Shown here: positions 1 to 12,700 of the stretch, piece by piece
Position numbering within the stretch: position 1 is the first letter of the stretch
How the letters are laid out: every line of letters begins with the position of its first letter
Assembly: GCF_036588685.1 (NCBI RefSeq)
Contig: NC_086378.1
Span: 36,991,578-37,055,577 of the forward strand
Direction of reading: 5' to 3'
Length of the DNA: 64,000 nt
Origin: Mytilus trossulus
Lineage: Eukaryota; Mollusca; Bivalvia; Mytilida; Mytilidae
Translations under genes and position numbers: made by a program
The notes under the pieces: model-generated
Database searches by the model: none
What the model saw: the letters and a program-made list of their open reading frames with translations, nothing else
Told to the model about the DNA's origin: nothing

Positions 1-56
1 ATTGATATAAACTAAACTTCCGCGTCCATACTCTGGCCTATATCTGATGATTTATA

Positions 57-688
57 AGTCAGTAATCTGATGTACAGTCGTTGTCGTTTGTTTATGTAAT
101 TTATACGTGTCTCCCGTTTCTCGTTTTCCCGTTTAAGGATGTCTGCTGGTCATGTTTTTGAATTCTTGTCATATTTTCGATTTTCTCAGGTTTTATCCAT
201 CCAAATGTATTAATTTTTTTTTTACACGACACCCCACTTTTGTCTTCATAAATCTGTTCAATAGATCATTTAAGATTTAGTGATCCGGCGGCATGAAATC
301 CTTGTTATTTTTTCTTGGTTTAAAGGGTAAAAAACAATTCCAATGTTAACAAATAGTAAAGTCTGAAGAAAACCCGTTTCCCGCCATTTTCTAAATGTCT
401 CGTATTTTGAAAACTACACACGAGACTAATGATTTTATTACTCTATTTTGTTTAAATATCAAGGTTGTTTTCATTTTAAGCAACCACATGAAATCCTTGT
501 TATTTTAAATTAGAGCAGCAGACATCCTTAAATGGTTTTACACTAGTAATTTTGTGGCCCTTTATAGCTTTCTGTTCGGTGTCAGCCAAGGCTTCTAGTT
601 AAAGGCCGTACATTGACTTACTTTTATAAATTGTTATTTGTATGGAGAGTGGTCTCATTTGCACTCATACCACATCTTCTTATATCTG
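57..688 (+). repeat. Mussel interspersed repeat R1, copy a, interrupted by a TTAA element
   Basis: It begins with AATCTGATGTACAGTCGTTG and ends with the family hallmarks GGAGAG-GGTCTCAT, CATACCACATCTTCTTATAT. A 391-bp insertion at 137-527 splits it. The same family recurs at 3651-3914, 5148-5492, 29688-30093 and 33781-33918. Confidence 0.7.
137..527. mobile_element. TTAA-flanked TIR element nested in R1
   Basis: The 12-bp inverted ends GGATGTCTGCTG and CAGCAGACATCC are flanked by TTAA on both sides (133-136 and 528-531). Removing it restores the R1 sequence CCCGTTTTAAATGG. There is no coding capacity. Confidence 0.8.
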
Positions 689-3650
689 TAATAACACATT
701 GTATTTTTCTATTACGGTACTGTAAAGTTAGAAAGTCTCAAATCAATATCATCAGAATACATATTATGGTGCAATTTGGTTTTTGCTTTTATTTTATGGA
801 ATAAGTATGATCCATCTTTCCTGCTCTTTATACAATTGCATGCACATCATTTGTCGTGGAATATATCATGGAGTGTATATTAACATAATACTAATTTACT
901 TTGCAGACAAATACAGTTGTAACAGTTAAAAATATGAAGCATTTTAAATAGATATGGCTGACAATATGGAAAATTAGAAGAATTGTTTAAAAAATGGTAT
1001 GTTTTATTTTGCAGCGTACACAATTATCAAAAAATGACATATGTATGATGCAACTTGTTATCGTATTATTATTTTTTTCTAATTTTTAAACGCTCTATAT
1101 TAAACATTGGAATATACTTGGACGTGGTGTCATGAATTTACCTACGTCACTTTTAAAACCCGTTTAAAAGTGACTATATTCATAAAATCAAGTTACATTG
1201 ATCATTTTTCAAGATATTTTATTGAATCTGAGTAAACGGTTGGGTAAAAAAAGTGTTTTGTGCAAAAAATGTAAACAACACGTTCAATAATTTCATGCGT
1301 TCGAAGTGCTTTTCATGATTTATCTCAACCTGAAACGTTCACAGCCGAATATTTGAAATCCGAGGATGTGTAGGTACCTTGAACAGTTGAGGAGCTTATG
1401 CCATAAATATACCTTACATATAGTCACATCCTTCTAAGATCAACTTTGTCGGAGATAGTTGTTACCTTTGTTTCTTTATTTTTGTGTAAACTTCTCAGTC
1501 TGTGATCGGTATATGATATATCTGTATGTCGTTTTTGTACCATTTCAGCAGATTCCAACTTTTGGTAGCTTGTTTACCTTTTGAAATTCCAATGCTTATA
1601 TCAGAGGAAAAAAACTATGCTTTATTAAAACTTTGAATTTTGAAGTTTTTCTGCACACTGAAGAAATTTTATAAAACATCATGACTGAAGAAAAACATTT
1701 AGTGTGAAATTTCATTTTCTCTTCTATAAACACTTGTTTATTTCATTTATATTCCATGATAAATGTTAATTGAAAGATAGTTCTGTTATTGTAAGGAAAT
1801 TATGACAGCTCAGATTCATCAACATGATAAAAGGATGATAATATTGATGTAACCAAGGCGATTGAAAAAGACACAAAACGTACAGTCATCAAAGTTAAAG
1901 CATATGATAAATTTTAGTCATAAGAGGCCTGCTTCATCACTTGTGCAATATATCGTCATTTATAATCATTATCCCGTGTTTGCAAGTTTTTAATAGATTA
2001 CCAATTCTTTAAAGTTCATGTCAACAAAAATACTTAATGCAATAGTCGCATCAACAGGAATGAGCATTACATATGGGAATAAGGAGATGTGGTATGATTG
2101 CAAATAAGACAATTATCCCCAAGATACTTGAGCCAGAGTAATATCTAAACGGCTCTAGAAATCATTTAAAATCATAAACAAAGATCTGATTTTATTGGCA
2201 TATTTCATTTCACATTTGAAAATCTGTTTAATTTTCGTTTTATCCAGATTGCTGTCAATTTTTACTGGTATAAATGTAAAGTGTATTAAGGTAAATGTTT
2301 CCATGTCTCTCTAGGTCAACAACTTGTTTATATAACAACCAATCATCAACGATACACTTAATATGTTCGACAACGTTGATGTTTAACCGTTTACCTCTTG
2401 TTTTTACTACACTTAATTATACTAATTATATATAATTTAAGTGAACAAAAAAAGAACGTTTAATGAACATAAAATTATATAGTTTGTTTCGTCTTGATAC
2501 ATATGGTTTTATATATTCAGGTATCACAACTTGTACATGATTAAAATGATAATAGTAGATCAATCAAATGCTGTTTTTAATAGTTAAAATGCAAATTCAA
2601 AATTAAACTTATATCAAATGGTTATATCAGCCATATTTCTGAAAAAGTTTGAAAATAAGTGGCGATATACAATTTTTTAAAGAGTATTTTTCACCTCGAA
2701 GTACTAATCATATGAAAAATTGCATTGTAAGTGTCCAATTCTAACCAGATTTTTTTCAAAACTTTCATCAAAGGTTAATATCACCAATGTCTTGGACAAT
2801 TATTTTTAGATTTTTTAACAGAATACTAGTAATGCACTTTGAAAAAATACTATATGTAAATATATTTTTTTAGTTATTGTCCTTGGAAGGGTAAATGTAT
2901 GCAACGTTGTACCTCTAGTTTGTTCTTTTTTCGAAACGAAACTTTGAAAAGGTATTTATAAAATTCAACAAACAAACAAAATTGGATAAATAAAAGGAAA
3001 TTTTAAACGGCATTTATTATATTTCATACTAAAGTTTTATTGCTTTACTTTTTATCTATTTTTGTTTTAATTACCAACAATCTAATTTTGACATTTAAAA
3101 AAAATAACATATACATGTTTTATTGAATACGGTTTGCAAAATTATAAACTCTAATATGAAATATATTATGCATACCTTCCGTTCTTACGTCATAGAGAAT
3201 AACTTCAACATCATTTCAAAATTCAAAACATATTTGACCTCTTTATTTATTTATTGTATTTATTCTTATTTCTCATTCTATATAGTACATGACATAAATT
3301 TCTTCATACGATAAAAACACGATTAAACCTAAAATGAAATAAAAGGATTTTGAAACATAAAATATATTAGTAATATGATATTAAACAATTGTATATATTG
3401 CTAGATCGTATTTGGTAGTCAAGGTCGTTATAAATAGTCGCCAGTTCGAGTCATTGGAGTCAACACAGTTTAGTTTTATTGCTGCCAGTTTGATACGTTA
3501 TCTCAAGGACTATAACTAATGAAGCAACAATATTGTTTCAATGTCGAATTAGTTTCTGGAAACGACTGTATAAAAATCAAATAAGAAAAAAATTTAACTG
3601 ATTGAGTATAGGTATAACAGCTAGAGAATTTCTTAATAAAAACAATACAT
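689..3650. other. No gene recognised; AT-rich flank
   Basis: No convincing coding exon or RNA gene is seen. A short fragment at about 2079-2120 (GGAGATGTGGTATGATTGC) is the reverse complement of the R1 3' end. The rest is AT-rich unique-looking DNA. Confidence 0.5.
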
Positions 3651-3914
3651 AAGTCAGGAGCTTGATGGTCGGCGGTTGTCGTTTATTGATATTGTCCGTA
3701 AACGTTTCTCGTTTCTTGTTTTATTAGATCGTTGGTTTTATGTCTGAATGGTTTAAAACAGTTATTTTGGGGCCCTTTAATCTTGCTGTTCGGTTTGAGC
3801 AAAGGGTCCTTGTTAAAGGATGTACTTCGACCTATAATGGTTTTACTTTAAAACTGTGACTCAGATGCATGGAGAACTGTCTCATTGTGATTCATACTAC
3901 ATTTTCTTATACCT
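3651..3914 (+). repeat. Interspersed repeat R1, copy b (diverged)
   Basis: It follows the R1 order (TTGTCGTTT, TTTGGGGCCCTTTA, TGCTGTTCGGT, CCTATAATGGTTT, GTCTCATTG, TCATACTACATTTTC) with many substitutions. Confidence 0.65.
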
Positions 3915-4439
3915 AAATAAATAAGATACAAACACAAATCGCATTTGAATAAGTTTCTTTTGCACTTATTCATACGCGGCTAAATTGATAATTATATTTT
4001 ATTGATAACATTGGGCGTTTTAGAAACTTATGAAACCTTCAATACACAAACGTGTATGTTGTCAATGTGTGATTAATGGCATATTTGTAAAGAATTAACA
4101 CAGGGAAAAGATCATTATTCTTAAATTTAAGAGATTTCATTTATCTGAGGGATTTGTCCCTCATGATAAATTATTTAATTGAAAACATTTCATCAGCGGC
4201 TTCCGGTATTTCTGTAAACAGAAATGTCCATACATAAAGTGTATTGATATTAAAACAGTCGAAGAACCATTGAGATCTTTACGACGGTGAAGAATTGACA
4301 GTGTTACAGGTTTTTTTTACATTTTTAAGATCATTGTTCATTTTGACGTAAAAATAGTAACTTAATGACAGCATGAGGATAGACCATCAACACAACAGCA
4401 TCATATCTAATGGAAGTTGAACTACTTATAGTTCAGATC

Positions 4440-5110
4440 TTGCCAAACAAACAAGAACAGTTTTATTAGCTGTTAATGCTTACTTATAAGCTTTGAACAA
4501 ATTCCTGTGAGAGTGCCTTGCAACCTTTTGGAAACATTGGTCAAACCTTTACTAACATATTATAGTCAAATATGTCTTATATGGACACTTATAGTAAAAT
4601 TTATAGAGCTTAACTGCCAGCTACAAAAAATAGTTCAACACCAAATGTCATCCATTTTATTGATAAAACTGTTTTAGAAAAAAAATCAGCTGCATTTTGT
4701 TAAACACTGGGAACAAAAAGAAGCTCAACAATTATAGCTATTAGAAATGAACTAGGACTTCTGTCATAAGACACTTTTATAAAAACCCAAACTTTGATGA
4801 ACCTATCTGTTTTGAATAAGGAAATGTTAACTCACTTCATAATGAAACTTTAAATCTAGCAAACAAATAAATACTGAAGGAACATACTATTGGTATACAT
4901 TTGCAATAAATGTGTCACAAAAAATACATATTGACTTGACAAAAAACTTATTGAAGAAGCTTTACAAATTAAACCCAAATTAAAAACAAATGTTATATTA
5001 ACTACTAGTATTATCAAACTCTTATGGATGATAACATAACGACCTGAATGAAAATATCAAAAAATATATAGAAATTTCTTGCTTTCATTGCAAATGACCA
5101 AACGGAATAC
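4440..5110 (+). pseudogene. Decayed non-LTR reverse transcriptase C-terminal fragment
   Basis: With stops and frameshifts, the + strand still reads VKPLLTYYSQICLIW and then GTKRSSTIIAIRNELGLL. This parallels the [12 protein letters not shown] ... LGVHKKS ... ELGRFPL order of the intact copy at 51 kb. It runs up to a common mussel repeat that starts near 5148. This is a broken remnant, inferred by eye. Confidence 0.5.
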
Positions 5111-5147
5111 GACCTTTCTCACCCAAACCAAGACATAATTGGTGATT

Positions 5148-5492
5148 TTATGCTATTGTTTTAGAAAAATTGAAAAGGTTTGGTACCATTAAAACGTTTA
5201 ATCCCGCTGCAAATGTTTGCACCTGTCCTAAGTCAGGAATTTGATGTACAGTAGTTGTCGTTTGTTCTTTATACGTGTTTCTCGTTTCTCGTTTTTTTAT
5301 ACAGATTTGACCGTTGGTTTTTCCCTTTGAATGGTTTTACACTAGTAATTTTGGGGCCCTTTATAGCTTGCTGTTCGGTATGAGGCTCCGTGTTGAAGAC
5401 CGTACATTGACCTATAATGGTTTACTTTTTTAAATTGTTATTTGGATGGAGAGTTGTATCATTGGCACTCACACCACATCTTCTTATATCTA
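5148..5492 (+). repeat. Interspersed repeat R1, copy c
   Basis: It contains ACGTTTAATCCCGCTGC, TGCACCTGTCCTAAGTCAGG, TTGGGGCCCTTTATAGC and ends CACACCACATCTTCTTATAT. It follows a decayed retrotransposon RT fragment, so R1 may be the 3' region of a retroelement (inference). Confidence 0.7.
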
Positions 5493-6654
5493 TAAGAAAA
5501 AAATTAACCAAATTTAGAATAAGCTATCACTGCCTTTTGATAGAAACTGAACGATAAGCAAAAAAAAAAGAAATGATAGAAAATGTAAAACATATATTCT
5601 GATGAATTCCATTTTTTTCGTTAACTGTAAAATTAATTAAAAAGAAGAAAAAAATCTATTGAAAAGGTATATAAAAAAAATGTCAAATTTAATTCAATTA
5701 ACTTAACCGGGAAATTTATGCTTAGACTAAATCCATCAACGCCAAATAATAAAAAAAAAACTGTCCTTTAATTAAAGAGTCTTAGAAATGAGGAACAAAG
5801 ACCAATAACTGTTTTACAATGTTTATCACTAGTTTTTCTTATGTTTGTTTTGTCTATGTATTGGCTATAATCAAAATTGGTTTCGGTTTGTTTCGCAAAT
5901 AGAGTTATTTAATAATAGAGATAATATTCATCTGCTCGAACCTCTTAATGCTAGATTAGTTATAAAAATTCATGTAAGCCATGTAAGTTATATGGCATTT
6001 TTACATGAACCGGACCGTAATATTCGTAATTCATATCAAACTTTCTGGTATTGAAATAAATGGATTAAAAACTTATTGTGGAAAACACACGTTTGACATG
6101 CTGAATTCAAGTTTCATAGTTACTGAATACGCCGAATGTGTTACTCGGAAATCATGCCCGTTCGACTAAGATGGATTCTTTGCGAATGCTGCACAAACGG
6201 AAAAGCGGTCATCATAATCGTTTTTTAATCAAAACGTAAGAGACGCCAATGTTTTACAACAGATAATATTGGAGTGAAATAGATAGATTAGCATTCAATT
6301 GCTTTGAAACATGTTATGCATGTTTCATCACATCGTCAGTTGGACGTTTCGAAACCAAGAACATTACAATTTGTTCCGGTCACATGTTAGACAGTTAAAC
6401 CTTACGCATCTAGTGAGTTAGTATTTTTTATTTCTATTTCCTCCACATTTTCCTTGTTGAAATCTTTATCTTTCTAATTGATTACTGCAAAATAACAGTG
6501 TATTATAGTGATAGACTTTTCAAAGGTCGTTTAATTGAAAATAACATAAAATCTATTGATAAATTTTATCTCGAATTATAAATCTGAAAAAGATGGGTTG
6601 TCAACGTAGTGAATTTTGACGCTCCCTGACGACAGATTCAAATAAACAGAGAAA
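5493..6654. other. CAP gene upstream flank
   Basis: Nothing coding is recognised apart from short chance frames. The promoter of the CAP gene must lie here, but no convincing TATA box or initiator can be singled out in such AT-rich DNA. Confidence 0.4.
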
Positions 6655-6724
6655 ATGTTGGCACAAGTGTTTCATGGATCCTTTACATTGTTTTTTCTAA
6701 CTTTTATTTCATTCTTTTGGCAAT
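6655..6724 (+). CDS. CAP protein exon 1: signal peptide
   Basis: The ATG at 6655 opens 23 codons plus one base, ending before the donor GTAAGT. The peptide is rich in Phe, Leu and Ile after a short MLAQVFHGS start, a typical secretory signal. This is the only ATG that joins in frame to the Cys-containing exon 2. The 5' UTR and start of transcription are not defined. Confidence 0.85.
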
Positions 6725-9700
6725 GTAAGTTGTTATTATACATATTGTAAAAGTTATTTAGATTTTACATCATTTTGTTTTGGAAGTATACATTTTATTT
6801 ACCGATTGAAATACATTGTTACATTTATTTTTAAATATTTTTGAAAATATACATTACACTGCAAACAACAACAATAATTCTATTGTTCGGGTCACACACG
6901 CTTCTCTGACTTCATTCGTAAGGAAACAACAGTGCCGAGTATTTGAAAGACAGGGATGTACAAGAATCGAAACAGTTGCTGAGATAAATGAAAAAAAAGA
7001 CGTCAAATAATTAAAAAAGCAATTTAAACTGTGAAATCTTTAAATTTTAGTTTGCACGTGTTCAGACTAACTTTTATAATCCTCAATGCTCTTCCAACTT
7101 TGTACTTGTTTGGCTTTAAAAATATTTTGATATGAGCGTCACTGATGAGTCTTATGTAGACGAAACGCGCGTCTTGCGTACTAAATCATAATCCTGGTAC
7201 CTATTATAAAGTATTTTAAGAAAATTGGGAAGAAAAAAACATTAAAAATGTTCTTAATATCAAAACTTATAGAATTTAAACACAACATTAAAAAAAAAGT
7301 GAGAAACTATCTCTGTACCGAGCAGACTTGATTTTTAAATCCAATGCGTCCCTGTTTGTGCTATTATGTAAGAATTAATCCATAAGGAAATACCTGTATA
7401 TAAAAAAATATTAATTACTTCCTTTCTTGGATTTAAGTCATAACTTAAGAGATTGATTGATGAAAACAAATATGTGACACTTACTGTTACCAGTATGACA
7501 TTGTTACGTTAAATAGCAAATAATTCACTGTACTGTCGAAATAAAATAAGCACCTTTATATAAATCAAATAAAAACAGCAATATATGTCCTTTTTATATA
7601 TTTTGCGCAGCATTAAAGACGTGTTGGTGACCGTTCTATGGTCGGACTGTGGTCTCTTTGACACATTCCCCAGTTTCATTCTCAATTTTATTAAATATTT
7701 CAGTTTGATACGACAAACTCTACAAAAACAAATGACGATCTAAAGGATGATTTTGTTTTTTTTCCTATTGTAAATTTCTCCTTTATGGACAGTGCCGTGT
7801 TCTTTTAGCATCATCTTACGTTGTTTATACATCCCGACGCGTCTGCGGTTTCTTTTCCCGGTAGTGAAATCTTGAATGTTAGGCAATGTCAAATTGATAA
7901 TGGAAATGTGGAATGTGTCAAAGAGACAACAACTGGACCAAAGAGTAAAAATAAAACAGCCGAAAGGGAAGTAATGAATCTTCAGCATATCGAGAAAATC
8001 CTGCACCCGGGGGTGGTCTTCATCCGACCACTAAACAAAAATGTGTACAGGTTCAGTGAAAATGAGCATCACAATAAACTCCAAAACATAGAAATGAATA
8101 AAAAAAATAATAACACGAGGCCAGATCTACATGTATATGTCATTGGTGAATTATCAAGTCAAGTATTTCTTTACCGCAAATTAATTATAACCATATCTTA
8201 ATTCTTTCATGGATTCAAATATTTGGTTGAGAATTTTGTTTTATATTGTTATGGAATCAGTAAATTTAGATAGTACGATCCAGGAAACTTATTGGCCCTT
8301 TAATTAAACATATTCTAGAAGGTTATTAATTCAATATTACAGTGCAATAAGATATTTGAATATTTTTTTGTCGATATAAATATAGATGTTCTTTTCTATA
8401 AATTAAGGTGTTATACCACCAAATCATAGTACGTGACGTCACATCCGGTTTCATACTAAAAACGAATTGAAAAAAAAATATGACAGTTGTTTGAAATTAA
8501 CTTCTTGTCATGGCATTATAAATAATTCTGAATTATAAACATATATCTAGGGTGTTTCGTGGCACCATTCTTTTTTATTTGTTTTTTTCTATAGAATAAT
8601 TTTGAAACGTGAGGTTACGTGGTTACTAAAGGTTGTACGCTGGAAAAAATGATGAAAATTTGATTTGTTAATTTCAAGTGATGGTTATATATTTTGGTTA
8701 TATTCGATGAAATGTTGTGTGTACATGGAACTCGACTTTTAAAGTCAAACCTTTGTTAAAATTGGGCGTCTGTTAAGTTTACGGACGTATATAGCTACGC
8801 GGCCCGATTCGATATAGATGGGGACTATATTTCAAATCAATTGCTTGTAAAGAGCAAGTAAAATCTTCTCTTAACATCAAAATAAGATTGGTGAAATTCT
8901 CTGACGTTCCGGATGTGGCCTGTTGTCTGTCAAAGTTTCTGCCCGTATCCAACATACATTCTTTTCAGTGGCTCTTCATTCTTATCTACCAACCTTGTAG
9001 AAACAGCTTATTGTATTAGTAACTTGTTTTCCTTTTGATAATAAATTAATTATTTGTCACTGGACATAAGAAGGCAACAACCAATCATCAATCAATCATA
9101 AGTTATCAATTGAATATCGTTAGATATATGAACCATTATTTATTTTATTTAAAGGAACAAGCACATCACAAAACATATCAAACAAGTACCAAGATATAAA
9201 TACAAATATAATCTAAAAATAATATCATCTCTAATACATGGAAATATTTATATTCTAAATTTCAAGATCCAAAGACTGAAAGTTAAAGCTAGTTAACAAC
9301 AACTGATAAATAAAATGATTAAAATGATATTGTATTTGATTTGTTGTGTGTTGGATGTTTCTGTTTCTTCTTAAAAAAAACACACACAAAGCAAAGCAGA
9401 AAAACAAATATAAAAAAAGAGTTAGACAGCTACAAATATAATAAAAAAAAAGTGAATTGAATAAATTTGTAAATTATTCTGGTTTCATGTTCTGTTTCTT
9501 TAAAAAAAAAAAAAGCGTAAGATACATCTCGATATCTTCGTCGTAGTTCTGACAGAAAAAAACATACTCCATCAGTTAAGATATTGAACAAAGTTTTTTT
9601 TCAGTACATGCTGCTGCTACCTGTAAGGATAAGTTTAAAGTATTTCCAAGTCACTCAGCATGTCTTCCAAGATCACCTCAAGCCAGAATTCCAGGTAACT

Positions 9701-12700
9701 ATAATCGTGATGGGGTAATAATTGACAGCAAACTATTGGCGTTGTATCCATGTGTCTTTCCTTTATTGCTACCTCAATATCTTTTTATATTTTTTATATT
9801 TTTCTATTTTTATTCATATGCTTTCTTTGAATTGATTACTTTTTCAAGTATCTAACTCCGATGCATATCAATTTGATTTGCTCAATTAGAAGTATTAGTT
9901 TTGAACGATTCCATTCCTCCTTTATTTGGGAATTAGAACTGTTGCACCTATAAATAAAAACACGCAACACTTATTGGACAATTTGGACACGTTAGTAGGT
10001 TTCAACGTTTGGAATCATGTCTTTGATATATTCTCAATAATATGAATATTGTGGTGACTAATTTAATCAATGTATTTACGTCATAGCATGTAGTTTTTTT
10101 TTAATTAAAACATAAATAAATCAAAAATAAACAAAAGCAAAAAAACAGACAGAGTAGAATTAAATAATTGTTTTGTTATTAAACCTGATTATAGTGACAA
10201 TGTTGGAACGAACATGCATGGTGATAATATGATTAATTCCTTTTATTGCTGTCTTTTTATGTCTTTCGTAATCACATTGGTTGTCCATCATACGTCCGTC
10301 CGTCGTCAATCAGTCTCTTGTGAAACCTCTGGGTCAAATTGAACAAAATTGTATGTGAACAGTGTAAAACTAGCACTTTTTACGAAATATCGTCGTCTCA
10401 TTCCAGTCGGAAGAACAGTATTGCCGCAAGAGGCAATTCTTAATTTTTTATTGGTCAATATTTGTTTATTGGTCATAATTTCCTTCTATACTGCTTCAAG
10501 GTGGCTACAGTGCTAAAGATTTTCAAATTTTAAAGAAAGCTGATTGGGAGACTATAAGCTTAAATAGTTATCAAAGGTACCAGGATTATAATTTAGTACG
10601 CCAGACGCGCGTTTCGTCTACATAAACTTTGTTTTTAATACTAGTACTCTTCTTTTAGTTTGTGCACTTTCGTTATCTATTTACAAAGCACTGTATATTT
10701 AAAAACAGACGGTGCGGTTTTGAAAATGAGTGTTTTGCAAATTTGAATTGTTCAGTGTTTCTTCAAAATAAAATTCTAACTTCTTGATTATTGTATTACA
10801 TGCCTGGTAGCTCCGGTGTCAAATGTCGATTTCCAGTTGAAAGACTTAAGTTCCGCAGTGCATCTAGTTTATCACCAGCCCAGAAGTCAGCACGTCTGTG
10901 TTGACATGAATTATCATTGATATGGTTATGATTTGAAACTAACTGTTTACAAAACTTTGTAATTTTGGAATACTAAGGATTTTCTACCTTAGGGGAAGAT
11001 AACCTTAGCTATATTTGGCAAAACCTTTAGGAATTTCGTTCCGCAATGCTCTGCATTTTGTACTTTTTTTGCCTTTAACATTTTTTTCGAGAGTCACTGA
11101 TGCCTATTTTGTACAAGAACGCGCGTGTGGGGCAAATACAAATTTGCAATCTTGTTATCTATGATGTGTTTATTCAAGTTGATAGCACATTTTCTGAGAT
11201 TTTTTTTGTCGATTCGAATGTCAAATAAAATGAAGTCTGTTGTTAAACCATTACCGACATTTTAGTCGTAGAAATGCAAGTATAATAAATACGTAATCAT
11301 TTAAGTATTTTACCAGCCGCTATTTGCCCTTAAAGATCCTTTGAAATTGTGGAGGTTTACATATGAAACTGGCAAAATAAAGCTTGGATGTTAACGTTAT
11401 GGATAGTCATGGTTGTGTTATCAAGCAAAGTTATTCTATTCATCTTTCATCAGTCAATAAAGATAGTTAAAGATCTGAACACTACAATTTGAAATATATA
11501 CAGTATAGATGCTTGAAGTCTTTTTGTCTCCCGATATGGTGCAAAAGAACCTTGCATGAGTATGTCATATAGCGGGGTACATTTAATTGCAACTATTTAA
11601 ATATTTCTATAGATGTTTAATAAAAGATACTTATCTAAAAACATATTAAAACATCTTAACATCCAAAGATACATTCCATTAGTTTACTGTTCTAACGATT
11701 AAACTTCAAATTAGTTTTATAAATTTCAAAAGTTTCAACATCTATTTTCGCCAAAATGTATTATTTGTTATTTCTTTGTCCTTCATTCATTGCTGTGTCA
11801 TATGTTTCTAATATATCTGTTCTTGTTGAAATATGCTCTCAAAATGAATAATTAGAATTCAGGTGGTAACTACGATTTGCAATTTTGAATAGGTCCTGTA
11901 GACAAAAATGTTGTTTTGGCTCTTCACAATGAATATAGAGAGAAAGCAGCGAAGAAATACAACGCCAAAAACATTTTGAAGATGATATGGGATCGTGAAG
12001 TTGCTATGGTTGCACAGAAATGGGCGGAACATTGTTTTGGTGTTCATGATAAGAACTATCAGCGATTAATACCAGGTATTTACAGTGTTACGAGATTATT
12101 TTTTTTATTATTTTAGCAGATGCTTCTTTCGGTTTTGATTTGTGATAGCCAATCCAGTAGTTCCTTATTTGTTGGTTTATAATATAGTTATCACAATTTG
12201 AATTGTGTGTAGATCTTTAGTCTTTAGAAGTCAATTGGAAGTATTGTAACTTTAATTTTAATTGGTTGATTATATATTGCATAATTGTATTACTTGGAAA
12301 TCGAATTTCAATGCAGTTCTACTGGATTGTATCTCGTAATAAATTTATTGTGCATTTCAGGAAGATTTCCCATAGGTCAGAATATTGCAAGTTCGAAAGA
12401 GAATATAACATGGGAAACTGTGGTACAGTTATTCTATAATGAAACGAAGGATTTCCATTTTGGAGAAAAGAATAATATGCTGAAAAAGGTTGGCCATTTT
12501 ACCCAGGTAAGATAAGATATACTTTTTAACTTATTTGAAATCGAGCGGCACTGATGAGTATGTTGTAGTCTGGCGTCTGGCGTAAATACAAAATTTAAAC
12601 CGAGTATCTTTGATGAGTTTATTATATATATAAGCCATATCAGACAGTTCATCCAAGTTTATCATCATTTATATTTTTGGTAGTGGAGCCGTTTGTTTAT

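Noticed and set aside
7740..8201. Frames of 88 and 126 codons on opposite strands
   Set aside because: They lie in CAP intron 1 over an inverted R2 repeat copy and share no known protein features.
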